NCBI GenBank assembly: GCA_029204225.1
Contig: CM055101.1
Coordinates: 62,138,955 to 62,202,954, forward strand
Source: Diphasiastrum complanatum
Lineage: Eukaryota; Streptophyta; Lycopodiopsida; Lycopodiales; Lycopodiaceae
Reading direction: 5' to 3'
Length of the DNA: 64,000 nucleotides
Shown here: piece by piece, positions 1 to 10,848 of the stretch
How the letters are laid out: every line of letters begins with the position of its first letter
Position numbering within the stretch: the first letter of the stretch is position 1
Program-made: the position numbers and the translations under genes
Notes under the pieces: model-generated
Told to the model about the DNA's origin: nothing
Databases searched by the model: none
The model's input: the letters and a program-made list of their open reading frames with translations, nothing else

Positions 1-193
1 GGATCATCAAATAATCTAGTCTTCAATACGTAATTATATTGGGTAGTAGGTACGGCCTTGCCATGAGAACAAACTTTTCTACGAGCTTTATCATCAGATG
101 ATTCATCTCCACTTCAGATACTGAAGTGTTCTTGGCTTTCGGGAATCCAATCTGTATTGTCCTCAAATGTTTACACTGCAAAGGAGCCTGTAT

Positions 194-439
194 CTAGACT
201 TTACCGATCAAGTTACTACTAAGACTAGTCGCATAACTAGGAATCGCTTTCAAAAAGTCAGGCTTGACTAGCCTAAGAAGATTGAAGAGCTCTTCAAAAC
301 TGTTTTGAAACACAGTACCTGACAACAAGACTCGACGCATTGTTCTAATGCCCTTCGATTTATACTACTGCATAGTCTTGGTAGATATTTGCTTGTCTTC
401 AGATCCATCTCTCAGTAGGAGCCAGAACACATTCCGAGG
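194..439 (-). pseudogene. SNF2-family helicase fragment, DRD1/CLSY-like
   Basis: Reading the minus strand from 439 to 194 gives a frame with PRN followed by RRVLLSGTVFQNSFEELFNL and LVKPDFLK. This matches the helicase motif III region (LSGTxxQN) and the following ELFN/LVxPxFL block of SNF2 ATPases. From family knowledge, the DRD1/CLASSY group of plants is the closest in wording. In plants these proteins remodel chromatin for RNA-directed DNA methylation. An in-frame stop lies between the PRN and LSGT blocks, and another stop ends the frame at 194-196. No other helicase motif was found around it, so it is read as a pseudogene fragment or a captured exon. The match is by eye, and another SNF2 subfamily is possible. 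Confidence 0.5.
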
Positions 440-476
440 GGACCATGATATCTTCTGAGACAACCCTAAACCTTCT

Positions 477-480
<4 letters not shown>

Positions 481-520
<40 letters not shown>
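481..520. repeat. (GA)n microsatellite
   Basis: A pure AG/GA dinucleotide run of about 40 bases, followed by GT-rich low-complexity sequence to about 570. The stretch 521-1458 shows no convincing coding region. It holds a first copy of a dispersed motif near 597-645 (gactccacttccag...gcataagaacatgcaaac) that recurs near 1470 and 50287. Confidence 0.9.
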
Positions 521-522
<2 letters not shown>

Positions 523-1549
523 GTGAGTGTGTGTGAGAGCGAGAGTGATAGTGAGACTCACACATATATATATTGGGAAGATCAACATCTTAAGAAGGAC
601 CAGTTGTGACTCCACTTCCAGGATTGCATAAGAACATGCAAACAAAAATTTTCTGAAGCTTTCTTTAGAATTGCAGTTTTACTTCTCCATGAAAAAAGTA
701 CACTCATCTGTATTCCTTTCACATATTTGCTTGAATCAAGAAGTTCTTTTTTCCTCAAAAGTGTATTACATCCAGCACTAACTGGATTGAGAAACAGTGG
801 GACGAGGATCCTCATTACATATACTGTCAAAAGGGATGCTGCTGGATTGAGAAGAGAGCTCATTATGCTTCAAAGGTCCACATCTCTCTCTCCATATTGA
901 GATCTTGGCTTGGAACTCGGAGGATTTAGCTTGGAACTCAGAATTCGGTCGACCTCACAAGAAAAAGGTGGACAATTTTTCAAATGCAGATTATGAAGGT
1001 GCAAACTCAAGGTGCTTGTTGCCATTTCTGGTGAAAACGCTTCAGACTTATGGAAGAGCTCGAACTTTCTTCCTGACTAACTAAAGGCTTGTACTTTTCA
1101 TCATCATCGGAATCTTGCTCAACAGTATATTTGATATCCTTCTTTTGGCTGTTTGTTAGCTCACGCGGTTGCCTAAACCAAACAAAAGGTCAACATTTTT
1201 GCGTGTTTTGAGGTGCTTGTGTGGTGTGCATCCTCGATTTCATAGCTTGAGGAACGCAACTGCAACAAAACTACTGCTCCCAATTTTAAACTCCAAGGCT
1301 CTCCAAGTTCATATCTGGTCTTTGCACATTCTCACTTCATCTCCAAGTTCTTCTTGAATAGGCCTAATCAAAAAGTGAATGGTCACCAGAACTGTGTCAT
1401 TCACTACAGGGACCCACAAGAACTACACACTACTATGTCTTATATCAGCATCTTAGGAAGGACCAATTGTGACTCCACTTCCAGAATTGCATAAGAACAT
1501 GCAAACAAAAACAACTGGTCTTCACACAGTCTAGCTTCATCTCAACATT

Positions 1550-1556
<7 letters not shown>

Positions 1557-1603
<47 letters not shown>

Positions 1604-1637
1604 CTATGTATCTCTCTCTCTCTCTCTCTCTCTCTCT
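1557..1637. repeat. (CT)n/(ATCT)n compound microsatellite
   Basis: A CT run interrupted by several ATCT units and then CT again. It occupies the same position as the CT tract at 50372-50427 in the paralogous block. Confidence 0.9.
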
Positions 1638-1952
1638 GATTTTCAGCTCATTACAAATATTACATATGTTAAACACATACATACATTATGTTAAGAGTAC
1701 AATGATCGCGTTTCACAAAACCAGGCGCATGTTCCGCAAAAAAGCATACTGTATATTAATTTAAGAGATGTATAAAAAAAAACATTACGCATCCCGCCAC
1801 ATACGGCTAGGTCTGTTTGTAAACTACTATCTAACTATATGCCGTCTCATTTATTGCCGAAAATTACATAGAAAGAGTCCGCCACATATGGTTGGACCTT
1901 ATTTAGGCTTTACATTACTAGGGCGCCGAAGAGCCCACAAACTTGTCGTCCC

Positions 1953-2212
1953 GGTCAGGTGCATTATTTTGTCGCTCTGCCTCCTGGCTGGCCTGACGAT
2001 GAAGGACCCTTTCTCTGACCATGGCCAGCTGTTCTGCAGTGTAGTTAGTTTCAATCCGCTGTGTTTCCTCGCCCTAGCCGGCGGGGGTAGGGCAGTAGGT
2101 CCGAGAGTCGCAGGGCACGGGGCTGTAGCTCCGGGAGTCGTGCCATTATCTCTCGTTGGCTCTCTTGAAATTCTACTTCCTGCTTCCGATGCCTTTCATT
2201 GTGCCTTCGGAT

Positions 2213-2217
<5 letters not shown>
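1953..2217 (-). pseudogene. ORF2 relic, divergent subfamily
   Basis: The minus strand translates to pieces that match ORF2 of the hAT-like elements: [11 protein letters not shown] near 2170-2210 and NYTAEQLAMVRERV near 2020-2055, followed by SQEAERQNNAP. The corresponding pieces in the intact gene (30451-30858) are [24 protein letters not shown] and REAEQERQNNAP. The middle is not continuously readable. The N-terminal side is lost at the (CT)n tract that begins near 2218. This is an old, broken member whose transposase partner was not found. Confidence 0.65.
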
Positions 2218-2305
<88 letters not shown>

Positions 2306-2353
2306 AAACCGAAAAGCATATCTCTCCCTCTCTCTCCCTCCCTAAACCCGATA

Positions 2354-2430
<77 letters not shown>
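2218..2430. repeat. (CT)n microsatellites with (GC)n end
   Basis: Two long CT runs (about 2218-2301 and 2358-2417) are separated by two short spacers containing cctaaacc. The second ends in a CG dinucleotide run. The open frames of repeating SLSL residues across this stretch are microsatellite artefacts. Confidence 0.95.
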
Positions 2431-2431
<1 letters not shown>

Positions 2432-2459
2432 TTTTGAATGCGGCCAGACTCCCTCTCTC

Positions 2460-2650
2460 TGTTTTTTTATTTTAAAAAAAAAAAACGCATCCGGGTCCCA
2501 AACGCGTCCAGCGTCGAAAAATTTTATTTTTTAAAAAAAAATGGACTCGTTTGACCCCGCGTCTGGGAGTCGGACGTGTCCGGGAGGAGTCGAACTCGTC
2601 CGGGTTCGGACGCCGAGCGCAGACGCAAAAAGCCCGCGTCCGGCCTTACA
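2460..2650. repeat. GTCCGG-rich subterminal repeat
   Basis: GC-rich stretch with repeated cgtccgg, cggacg and acgcgtcc words between poly-A/T tracts. The same word set occurs at 12671-12800, 19355-19610 and 50890-51030. It is probably the subterminal region of the diverged transposon subfamily, by analogy with the GGTACC arrays of the young subfamily. The stretch from 2651 to 3453 shows nothing I can identify. Confidence 0.5.
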
Positions 2651-3453
2651 CTTTGAATGCAGCTATTGCCTACTGGGATTGATTATCAAGAGGGGAGCCT
2701 GTTTCATGTTTTTGCTGATTTGCACATACTTTATTTTGCTTCACAAAATCTGATCTGCATGAGTAGTTAGAGGGTACAAATTTCATATGGCATTGATGCT
2801 TTAATTCATCTCTAGCTCATTGTTCACTTTTAAGTTTATTATAACTATGGGGAGGAGCTGATTCTGCATTTGGATGGCGGATTTGATATATTTTACTTTT
2901 CATTCCTATGGATGTCGACTAGTTGACCAACATGAGCATTTTCGATCTTAGAATTTTCCTATTAAATGCTTGATGAGCATTTCTATTACAGAGCCTCAGC
3001 TATTTTGGACACCACAATCATAATGTTTTCACACATGGATTAGCATTCTTGTGGGAAGACCAATCAATTTGGTTTATGTGCAGCAACTACTCTTGTCATG
3101 GATGGTTTTGCACAAGCTGTTTCAACAAGCAGAAGAGCTGTGAGTATATAAGAGCATTGACAGTTTCAAAGGCAAATTTCTGTTTGGATGCTCTTTATGA
3201 TTGTGTTAAGGCTCAGGCATTTATGCTCAACCTTCCTGATTACCTGGGCAGTGGTTTCTACACAATTTTGCAGATTTACTTTCATCTGCTGCACCTCTGC
3301 AGATTTACTTGAAGTGTACCGGCCTTTTGTCAAAATCCATCAAAAGAGAGTTTTGAGCATGACATTGATGTTTTTGTTGAAATCTTCCAATAAACAGATA
3401 CAGTAATTGGGAACTGATATAGCCATGACTCATACTTAGAACCTCCGATGCAG

Positions 3454-4051
3454 CTCAGATATGAACAAATTCCAGAGAGTGAATACAAGACTCTTCCAAA
3501 TGGCCTAAAGTGGGTATAGCTAAAGCCATATTCTGTTTCTTTTGCATTATTTTCTGAATCTAGGTTAAAATAATTGTAAGGGAACATAGACGAATGCCAT
3601 TTTCTGTTGCTATGCTGTCATGCCTAGCCTCATGACTTTCCTTTTGAAAATGCAGCATGTGAAGCATTTGAGGAAGGAAATGGACATCACAAATATAAGC
3701 TTCTTTTTCTTGTGCAATTGAGAGCATAGTTTTATTTAAGAAGTTTTGAAAAAGCTTTAACAGAAAGCATATTTTTATTTTACTTTCAGGAATGAGAGCA
3801 CAAGTTTATTTGAAAGTATGTATCATCATCAGTCCTAGAGTTTTTTATTTGGTTAGCTGAAGTCTGGACGTGGGAGTCAATTTTTTAAACTTGGGTCAAG
3901 CTTATGTAGGAGAGTCCGTATTTAGTAATTACTGGTTGATCGCATCAGTTTTTACAGAAAAGGTAAGCAGCTGTGGCTTTGTTCTGTGAGCAGGTACTAT
4001 GACCTAAAAGTTGGAACGGGTGCTACAGCTGTAAAAGGATCACGAGTTGCG
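3454..4051 (+). pseudogene. FKBP-type peptidyl-prolyl isomerase, two exons (fragment)
   Basis: Two exon-like pieces with good splice sites join in frame. The first, 3454-3509, follows an acceptor (gatgcag) and ends before GTGGGT; it reads into TLPNGLK. The second, 3994-4051, follows ctgtgagcag, reads YYDLKVGTGATAVKGSRVA and ends before GTATAC. The joined wording LPNGLKYYDLKVGTGA is typical of the start of the FKBP domain in plant chloroplast (thylakoid lumen) immunophilins; FKBP16-4 is the nearest I recall. FKBPs isomerise peptidyl-prolyl bonds. I found no following exon (expected to begin VHY) before the next repeats at 5455, and no first exon. It may be a gene fragment or part of a gene with very long introns. 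Confidence 0.5.
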
Positions 4052-5454
4052 GTATACATGCAACTGCCAAATCCAAATTTTTATAGATAACTTTGGCCAA
4101 GAATGAATGTGAATGTCATTTATCATGTTTATTAGAGATGCTTTGAGAATTTAGTGAGAACAATATGCACTTATCATTTGTACTCAATCTTGAATCTATC
4201 CTTTTGATTGATACTACTTTGTTCTAGATTGTTCTAATTCAATCAAGTAGTGCTTTTATTCCTTTCTGTAAGCTAAGCCTATCTGACACTTTGTTACTAG
4301 AAACTGATATGCTGTGCAAAATGTGTTCACATCAAGTCTGTATGTTTTGAGATGGTTGAAGCAGAGATTCTGAAGAAGAATCAGCCTTTGAGCACAAGTC
4401 TATGTTTTGTGCATAAACGTTGAATTCTAGATTTATGTAAAGAGAATCTGTTGGTAAAGGGGTGAGTCACTAGCTTGTAAAGACGTGCTTAGAATTTTTA
4501 TGAATGTATGACATCTCAAAATGAGTTTGTTGGAAAATCTCTAGTTCTTTGTTGTGGGAACCATGTAAGGGACACAATGTCAGTGACCTACAATGGACCA
4601 AGCCTACAAAGGACTATCAGATTTGGTATTGACCGGCAGTTGAACTAGGTACCTAGCAATGATTCATGTTGCCAGATATGACTGCAATAGCATCTAGTAA
4701 GCAGGACATGGATAATTAGCTTGCACCAAATCGTCAAGCACATAATCAGATTGGATGATGATCGGTGCTTTTTAACACATGGTTGGGATGGTCTGCATGG
4801 TGGGACACAGGGGTGGCCATAAGAAGCACTACACCTTCCAATGTTACAACCCTACAAGATAGAAAACCATTATCGTGAATTCTAGAAGGCAACAATGTAC
4901 CAGACCAGATACCAACCCTTTCACAATAGAATAGTGTATAGCTCCAATGGATGATTGAAGGCCTTTTCAAAGTCAGTGCAAAGTATTAGAGCATTACCAA
5001 CCCACTGCATAATATGCTCAATGGCAACTTGAGAGTTGAGAGAATGACATAAATGATGCTACGATCCTTGACAAATCGAATTTGCTAGGTCGGTCAACAA
5101 AGAAACTATTTACTATTGCAAATGACAAAGCATAACACACCCATCACCTTATTGTGGCTCTATTAAATTCCATATGAAACTCTTGACTAACCTTTGCCCA
5201 ATTAGCTTTGCGACCTTTTTAAATTTGGCTTGTCACATAATTGATTCAAAGTATGGCGACTTGCATAAACAGTAAACATAGCACCATGTAATGCCATGAT
5301 TTTAGAGCATAATTATTAGTTTATGACTCTTGAGTTAGCCGTTGCATTTGAGATTTTTCAATTTTTTTGCTAAAGAAAGCTACAAGTTGACCATCTTGGC
5401 TCAACACAACACCTAAAACCATGCCTCTTACATTTTTTTTCAAAACAAATGGTG
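4052..5454. other. AT-rich stretch with no recognised content
   Basis: About 1.4 kb with only short open frames on both strands and no recognisable protein, RNA or repeat signature. It could be intron or intergenic sequence belonging to the FKBP locus, or an old decayed repeat. Confidence 0.5.
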
Positions 5455-5884
5455 GAACCCACGGTTCTCAAAACCGTGGGTCCTGGGAACCGTGGGATGA
5501 ACCGTACCACGGTTCATGAACCGTGGTACGGTTCCTCCATTTAATCAATTGATTAATTAATTACCCATTTCCCCCCAAAACCTTCCAAGGCATTTTTGGT
5601 CCTCATTTCACAGATTTCGGGTATTTTTTGGCTACTGTTCTTTGTTTGCTATTTTTGGCTATTGTACTTTGTTTGCTATTGTATGCTACTGTAATGTACT
5701 GTATTAATTCTGTACCCACTCCCTAATTTTTTTGGCATTTTTTGGGCTATTTTTGGGGTTGGGAAAATAAAAAATTAATTAATTAATCAATTGTACGGTT
5801 CGCCACAGTTCCCCCCAAATTTTTTCTGAGAACCGTATGGTTCTCAGAACCGTGGTGAACCGTCCATGGTTCATAAATTCTATG
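5455..5884. repeat. Short element with GAACCGTGG palindromic arrays
   Basis: Both ends of this stretch carry clusters of the word (G)AACCGT(G)G and its complement. The left cluster is 5459-5535 and the right cluster 5796-5872, with an AT-rich, gene-free middle. The right end reads CTATG at 5880-5884 and abuts a (TA)n tract shared with the CATAG start of copy 1 (5899). The arrangement mirrors the GGTACC arrays of the hAT-like elements but with a different word, so it is probably a nonautonomous relative. The exact left terminus is not clear. Confidence 0.5.
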
Positions 5885-5898
5885 ATATATATATATAT

Positions 5899-5995
5899 CA
5901 TAGGTCCTGCGGTACTGGGTACCGCGGATCCTGGTACCGCGGGACCGTACTGGTACCGCGGTACCATATTGGTACCACGGTACCACAATATATAA
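5899..5995 (+). repeat. Left subterminal GGTACC array of copy 1
   Basis: Begins CATAGGTCCTGCGG and contains repeated overlapping words GGTACC, CCGCGG and GCGGTACC. Left ends of copies 1 and 3 and of the fragment at 12148 share this order. Right ends share a distinct order that starts CATAGT or CATAGTGCC in the inverted sense. Confidence 0.8.
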
Positions 5996-6336
5996 TATAT
6001 ATATTATTTAATATTTTTTTTAATTTTTTTTAACCTCAATTACCCGCCCCCCTTGCTTCTTCTCTCCCAAATTTTTTTCAGCCCATCGCTGCCCTGCCAT
6101 CGCTTCTGGTTTTGCTGCCCTGCCTTCGCTCGCCCCTCTTCTGATTTGCGTCGCCCTTCGCCCACAGACCGCCCTACCTTGCATCTGATTTGCCTCTCCC
6201 TGCCATCGCCCTGCCTTCGCTGCCTTCGCCCATTTTCAGCGTCTCTCCAACAGTGAACCCTGCCGTTTTTTTCCCGGAAATCCATCCTTGCAGCTTTAGC
6301 TTCATCTGCATTTTTTCCCTAGTTTTCTCCATCGCA

Positions 6337-9300
6337 ATGGTGCAATTCGACCTTTCCGGTTTGTGGGACGAGGTAGACATTGTTAGGCGGGTTGCCGACA
6401 AGAGCAACAAGACCGGTCAGAAGATCGTGCGTTGTCGATACTGCCTCGTCGAATTTGCTGCGTCCCTCACTCGCCTTAAAGGCCACCTGCTCGGTGCACG
6501 CACCAAAAATGGTGCCACCTTAAATGCTGTCCCTTGTGGCAGCATGACCGTCCCCGACAGGCAGTGACTACTGGACACCTACGGGCCGCGGCTCGTGGCA
6601 GGGGAGAACACCATTTCGGAGGGCATTCTCCGGTTTTGCACCGCTCCTTATGTGGTTGACCTAGAGTTGTTGCCTGCTTGGCTGGCACGCACGAAGAGAG
6701 GGAGTCCATCCTCATCCCGTCCCATTGCCCCTCATCCCCCTTAGACAGTTCCGCCACACGCACCCCCATCTGCACCCATTCTGGTGGATCCTGTCTCATC
6801 ACGTCCGCCAGCTGCCACTGTAGTTCCACCACCACGTCCTGTTGCTCGCACACCCCCAGTTTACGATTTTCTCATGGATTCTCCGCCACCCGAGCAGGCC
6901 CAGGATGCTATTGACGAGGCCTTCGAGGATGTGGATGAGATTCCTTCTTCCTTCCCTTCCCATCCGGATGACCTCCCTAGCCAGCAGTTAGGGTCGAGTC
7001 CTTGTCTAGAGAGATGGAGCCTCTACGCCGCCACTGGGCCACATATGGATGCAGCATCATGTCCGATGGCTGGACTGATGTCAGGAGGAGGCCGATCCTC
7101 AACATCTTGGTCTCCAGCTGCATGGGTACACAGTTTTTGAGAGCCGTGGATTGCAGTAGAGGGGGGAGAGTCATATCTGCAGATTTCATTTACGACGTCA
7201 TTAGGTCTTCCATCCTGTCCATAGGCCCCCAACATGTCGTTACGGTGGTGAGGGACAATGCCACCAACTGCGTTCAGATGGGTGTCCTGCTAGAGGCCAA
7301 GTTCCCTCACATCGTCCATACCCCCTGTGCGGCGCACGACATAGACCTTCTCATGGGGGACATAGGTGCACTGCCCTGGGTTAGAGCCATCGTCCGCGAG
7401 GCCCTAGAGGCATGTTCTTGCCATGTTCCGGGTGTTCACCCATTTGGACCTCCGTAAGCCATCCCCCACACGCTTTGCATTCGACCTGGTGGTCATCGAC
7501 TGTCTGATCAGGTGTAGGGCACAGCTTCTACAGATGGTTGCAGTGGTCTTTGGCATGCTAGTACGTTTCAGCACACGGAGGATGGGGATCACTTTTCTTC
7601 CACGGTGAGGGGAGACCAGTTTTGGAGGGATGCACAGACATTGTGACGACTGCTTCGACCACTCTATATTGTGCTCCGCATGGCTGACAGGGAGGGGTCC
7701 ACACTTGGACTGGTGTATGAGCTCATGGACCGGATCGGACAGTTCCTGCAGCTGCCCATCTTGCAGCCAGAGAGGTAAGCGGTACAGTATTGTAATTGTT
7801 CTTTACCTTTTCAATGTTGGCTAGTTTGTTTTTCTGTTGATGTTACGCTTTTTCCAAAATTTGCTTCGACTTCGTGCAGGATGACGGAGCCGAGGTTCAT
7901 CTGGGAGATGCGGTGGAACTACTTTCACAGGAGTATCCACAGTGTTGCACACATCTTGCATCCCCTCTTCCTTTCTCCGACACAGATATCAGACGGGGAG
8001 CTCGAGGCGGATTGGCTTGAGTACATCTACAGGGTGGGTCCACACATTGGCTTGGATCCTATCAGACTCATGGAGGAGTTAGCTGCATTTCGTTTCGGGA
8101 TGGGCACGTTCGGTCACCCGGCTGCTCAGGATCCAGAGAGGAGGCAGCTCCCCTTTACCTGGTGGACCATGTTCGGTAGCACCTATCCCTCCATACAACG
8201 TCTTGCACTGCGTGTCCTTTCACAGGTATGTATCTCATCTCATCCTCCCTTCCTGTGTTTCGTTGACGTTCCACCCGTGCACATGTGCTGAACCATTTCA
8301 TTGCACGTACCACAGGATTGCGCTGTCTCCGTGTGTGAGCGTAATTGGAGCACATGGGCCCTCGTTCACACGAGGAGAAGAAACAGGCTGCCAGTGAGTC
8401 AGCTAGAGCGGTTGGTGTTCTGTAGCACCAACGCACGTCTCGCCAGGAGACTGCCGACCATTACGAGCGCATTGCAGGTGATGGGCTTTTCTCCCATAGC
8501 ATGTTGGTTGACGTCTCACTAAAATGTAGGTTTCAATTTTTGATAAAATTGTTGTGCTGACACGCTCAATTTTGACCTTGCAGACGAAGATATCTGATTT
8601 GGAGCGCCAGGTTGACTTGCCTACAGACAGCGTCCATCTCATGCCTGCAGATGACTTGGGCACACAGTTAATGGCAGAGAGAGAGAGGGAGCTTGCTGAG
8701 ATGAGAGAGAGATAGCTTGGGCTTGAGCACAGAGAGCCCCCATTGTATGAGGCCGATGAGCCAGTGTCAGAGGATGAGCATGATGAGGATGAGCCCATTC
8801 GGGTTGTGTTTGCCAGATCAGAGAGGGATGAGGCAGATGATACAGGTGCAGGGCACACGCCACGGGCAGGGGTCACAGGTGCATCGGGTGGCAGAGGTGG
8901 GGCACATGGCACAGGTTATACCGGGAGACAGGCAGGGCACACAGGGGGGGGCAGTGGCATACCTACCTATGTCGACATGATGGAGGAGGCTCTCGATAGA
9001 GGGCAGAGTGATTTAGATGCCGGTCCCGCAGCTGTTTGGATGAGTGCAGTACAGAGTCATGGCCGTTACTACGACAGCGCACCAGAGGAGGCACCAAATG
9101 ACTTTGATTGCACAGATTGGGAGGCCATGCAGGGTCTACAAGGTGCACGTGATGAGGCACAGGATGAGGCACGGGTTGATTCAGGGGATGGTGCACAGGA
9201 TGATTTAGGGGATGGTGCACAGGATGAGGCTCAGAGCCCAGAGCATTTGTATTCAGATGCCTAGTTGGACGACTTGATTGCCACATTGGATTCAGAGGCT

Positions 9301-9540
9301 CAACATATGCCGAGTGTCAGGGCACGCCCTTCATCTCTTGCCAGCATGCCATACACAGAGTCCCAGCCAGAGCATCCGCACGAGGTGTCTACAGTTCCTC
9401 CAGCTCCTCAGAGGGTATATGTGCGCCGCACAGCTCTTCCAGTGCCACCGATGCCATTCAGGCCTGTAGCCCCTCCATAGCCATGCACTTCTGCAGCACT
9501 AGGTCTCCATGGCAGGCCACCATCTGTGCCCAGGTTTTCT
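6337..9540 (+). pseudogene. hAT-like transposase, copy 1
   Basis: The exon layout follows copy 3: exon 1 from ATG 6337 to 7774, exon 2 7880-8225, exon 3 8316-8477, exon 4 from 8584. The N-terminal CRYC finger and KGH are visible. The reading frame is destroyed by a stop at 6565-6567 and by loss of the segment leading into the DUF659 core. Exon 4 carries in-frame stops at 8713-8715, 9262-9264 and 9478-9480 and is cut off near 9540, before the AT-hooks. Exon 3 still encodes the hAT C-terminal CERNWS motif. It cannot make a functional transposase. Confidence 0.8.
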
Positions 9541-9921
9541 CGCTGTATTTTCAATTTTATGTCAAATTCTATGTTCGTGTGTGAATCTTATTCAACTAAT
9601 TTTGATTGAAGTGAATGGTAGCGTCACATAAATGCACCTACATCATGAGCACAACAATTACCCCTACACCCCAAACGACATTTCATAAACACGAATAATA
9701 CATTTGCATTTAAAAAAATTACAGAGATTGCATTTCACATGACCAGGCTCGTGTTGCACAAAAAACAACTAGATATTGATTCAGCCGTTGTATAAAAATA
9801 ACATTACATATCCTGTCTTTTTTTAAGCAGCCATCTAGTTATTTGCCGCATCCTAAACTGCCAAAAACTACATAGCAACAGTCCGCCACATACAGCTGGA
9901 CCTTATCTATTCTAAACATTC

Positions 9922-10329
9922 CTACTGATCCTCCACTGACTCCTCGCCCTTGTCAGGTGCATTGTTTTGTCGCTCTCGCTCTGCCTCCCGATTAGCCCGA
10001 GCTGCCTCCTGGTTAGCCCGACGTCTGGCCGCCCTTTCCCTGACCATGATGAGCTGCCGTCGTGTGAATTTCATTCCGATCTGCTCATTCAAATCCAGCT
10101 CGACGGCGGGGGAAGGGGCCACAGCGGGGGCGTGTGGCTCCGGTTCCGGATTTCTCTGCCGAGTCTGTCGCAGCATCTCTGCAATGTCTGCCTCTTGCTT
10201 CCGATGTCTTTCGTTGTGCCTTCGGATATCTTCCTCGTGCTTCCGCCTGGCTTCGCCCTCGGGCTTCGGTGGTATGCGCTCTGCCATCTCGATCGACCTT
10301 CTCCTCACAACACCCTGGTCCTTGAACAC
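9922..10329 (-). CDS. ORF2 of copy 1, small charged protein
   Basis: A 135-codon frame on the minus strand, convergent to the transposase. The protein has a charged N-terminal half rich in Arg, Lys and Glu ([20 protein letters not shown]), a Pro-rich linker, a conserved NE/DEQIG block, FTRRQLIMVRERAARRRANQ and an acidic tail. The spacing of charged and Ala/Leu residues suggests helices, perhaps coiled-coil. I do not recognise the family. The start is either the first Met or the Met of MAERI 14 codons later; copy 4 supports the second. Compared with copy 3 it has a few substitutions and no stop. A TATA-like ATAAATAAG lies upstream near 10452-10460. Confidence 0.65.
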   Translation of the reverse strand: MFKDQGVVRRRSIEMAERIPPKPEGEARRKHEEDIRRHNERHRKQEADIAEMLRQTRQRNPEPEPHAPAVAPSPAVELDLNEQIGMKFTRRQLIMVRERAARRRANQEAARANREAERERQNNAPDKGEESVEDQ

Positions 10330-10744
10330 CCTCTCACAGCACCTTGGCTCTCAAACAGCCTCTCACAGCCTATCACCGGCTCTCGCTTGCTCTCTCACTG
10401 TCTATCACTAGCTCTCTCACAGCCTCTGAAAATGCCGACCACAATGGCATTCTGAGTGCTTATTTATCCCCACAGCCTGATCGGCCATGTGGATCCCCAT
10501 CATCCCTCCATGTGCCTCTGTACCTGCCCCCATGTGATGCTCCCCCCCTGTGTTGCTCTCCCATTGGCCCCATGGTCTGCTCACCCACAGTGCCCATATG
10601 CCGTTGCACCAGTCCCCTTCACCATGTATTGTAGCCTCTTTTTTTACACCTAGAACCCCTTTTTTTTTTCCATTTTTTTGACCTATTTTGGTAGGTAATA
10701 GGCAAAAAATAAATATTAAAAATATTAATTTTTTTTTTTTTAAA

Positions 10745-10848
10745 TATGGTACCGCCTTGGTACCGCGGATCCCAGGGCGGTACCGTACCGGCGGTACCAC
10801 TGATATGGTACCGGCAGTACGATACCAGCGGTACCAAAGGCCACTATG
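10745..10848 (+). repeat. Right subterminal GGTACC array of copy 1
   Basis: Contains GGTACCGCC, a GCGGATCC core and several GGTACCGGC words, ending ggccaCTATG. It is nearly identical to 47156-47259, the right end of copy 5. Confidence 0.8.

Larger units (their letters stand above)
1459..2650. repeat. Diverged transposon 3' part, paralogous to 50285-51030
   Basis: This block aligns by eye with 50285-51030 in order: a roughly 50-base lead-in, a (CT)n tract, an AT-rich spacer with ttcagctcattacaaa, a sequence with tccgccacatatgg, an ORF2-type relic, a second (CT)n tract, a CG dinucleotide run, and a GC-rich stretch with repeated GTCCGG. The ORF2 relic and GTCCGG-rich end suggest the 3' half of a relative of the two-gene hAT elements. 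No transposase lies upstream, so the 5' half is missing or beyond recognition. Confidence 0.55.
5899..10848 (+). mobile_element. hAT-like two-gene transposon, copy 1 (defective)
   Basis: The element starts with CATAG at 5899 and ends with CTATG at 10848, flanked by ATATATAT and ATATATAA. This fits an 8-bp target duplication but is weak evidence inside TA-rich DNA. The contents in order are a GGTACC array, transposase exons on the plus strand (6337 to about 9540), a convergent ORF2 gene (9922-10329, minus) and a second GGTACC array. Compared with copy 3 it has lost about 0.45 kb of exon 1 (junction near 6988) and about 0.83 kb of exon 4 plus 3' spacer (junction near 9540). Its 3' half and flank match copy 5, including shared stop codons. 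Confidence 0.8.

Noticed and set aside
582-863. 93-codon minus-strand frame
   Set aside because: No recognisable motif, and it overlaps a dispersed repeat seen again near 1470 and 50287.
5779-5988. Frames made of repeated WYRG/TAVP residues in GGTACC arrays
   Set aside because: They are translations of the palindromic subterminal arrays.
9967-10455. 162-codon plus-strand frame opposite ORF2
   Set aside because: Antisense of ORF2. The ORF2 strand is preferred because diverged relics keep similarity in that frame (FTxxQLxMVR, RRHNERH), and copy 4 keeps only that frame cleanly.
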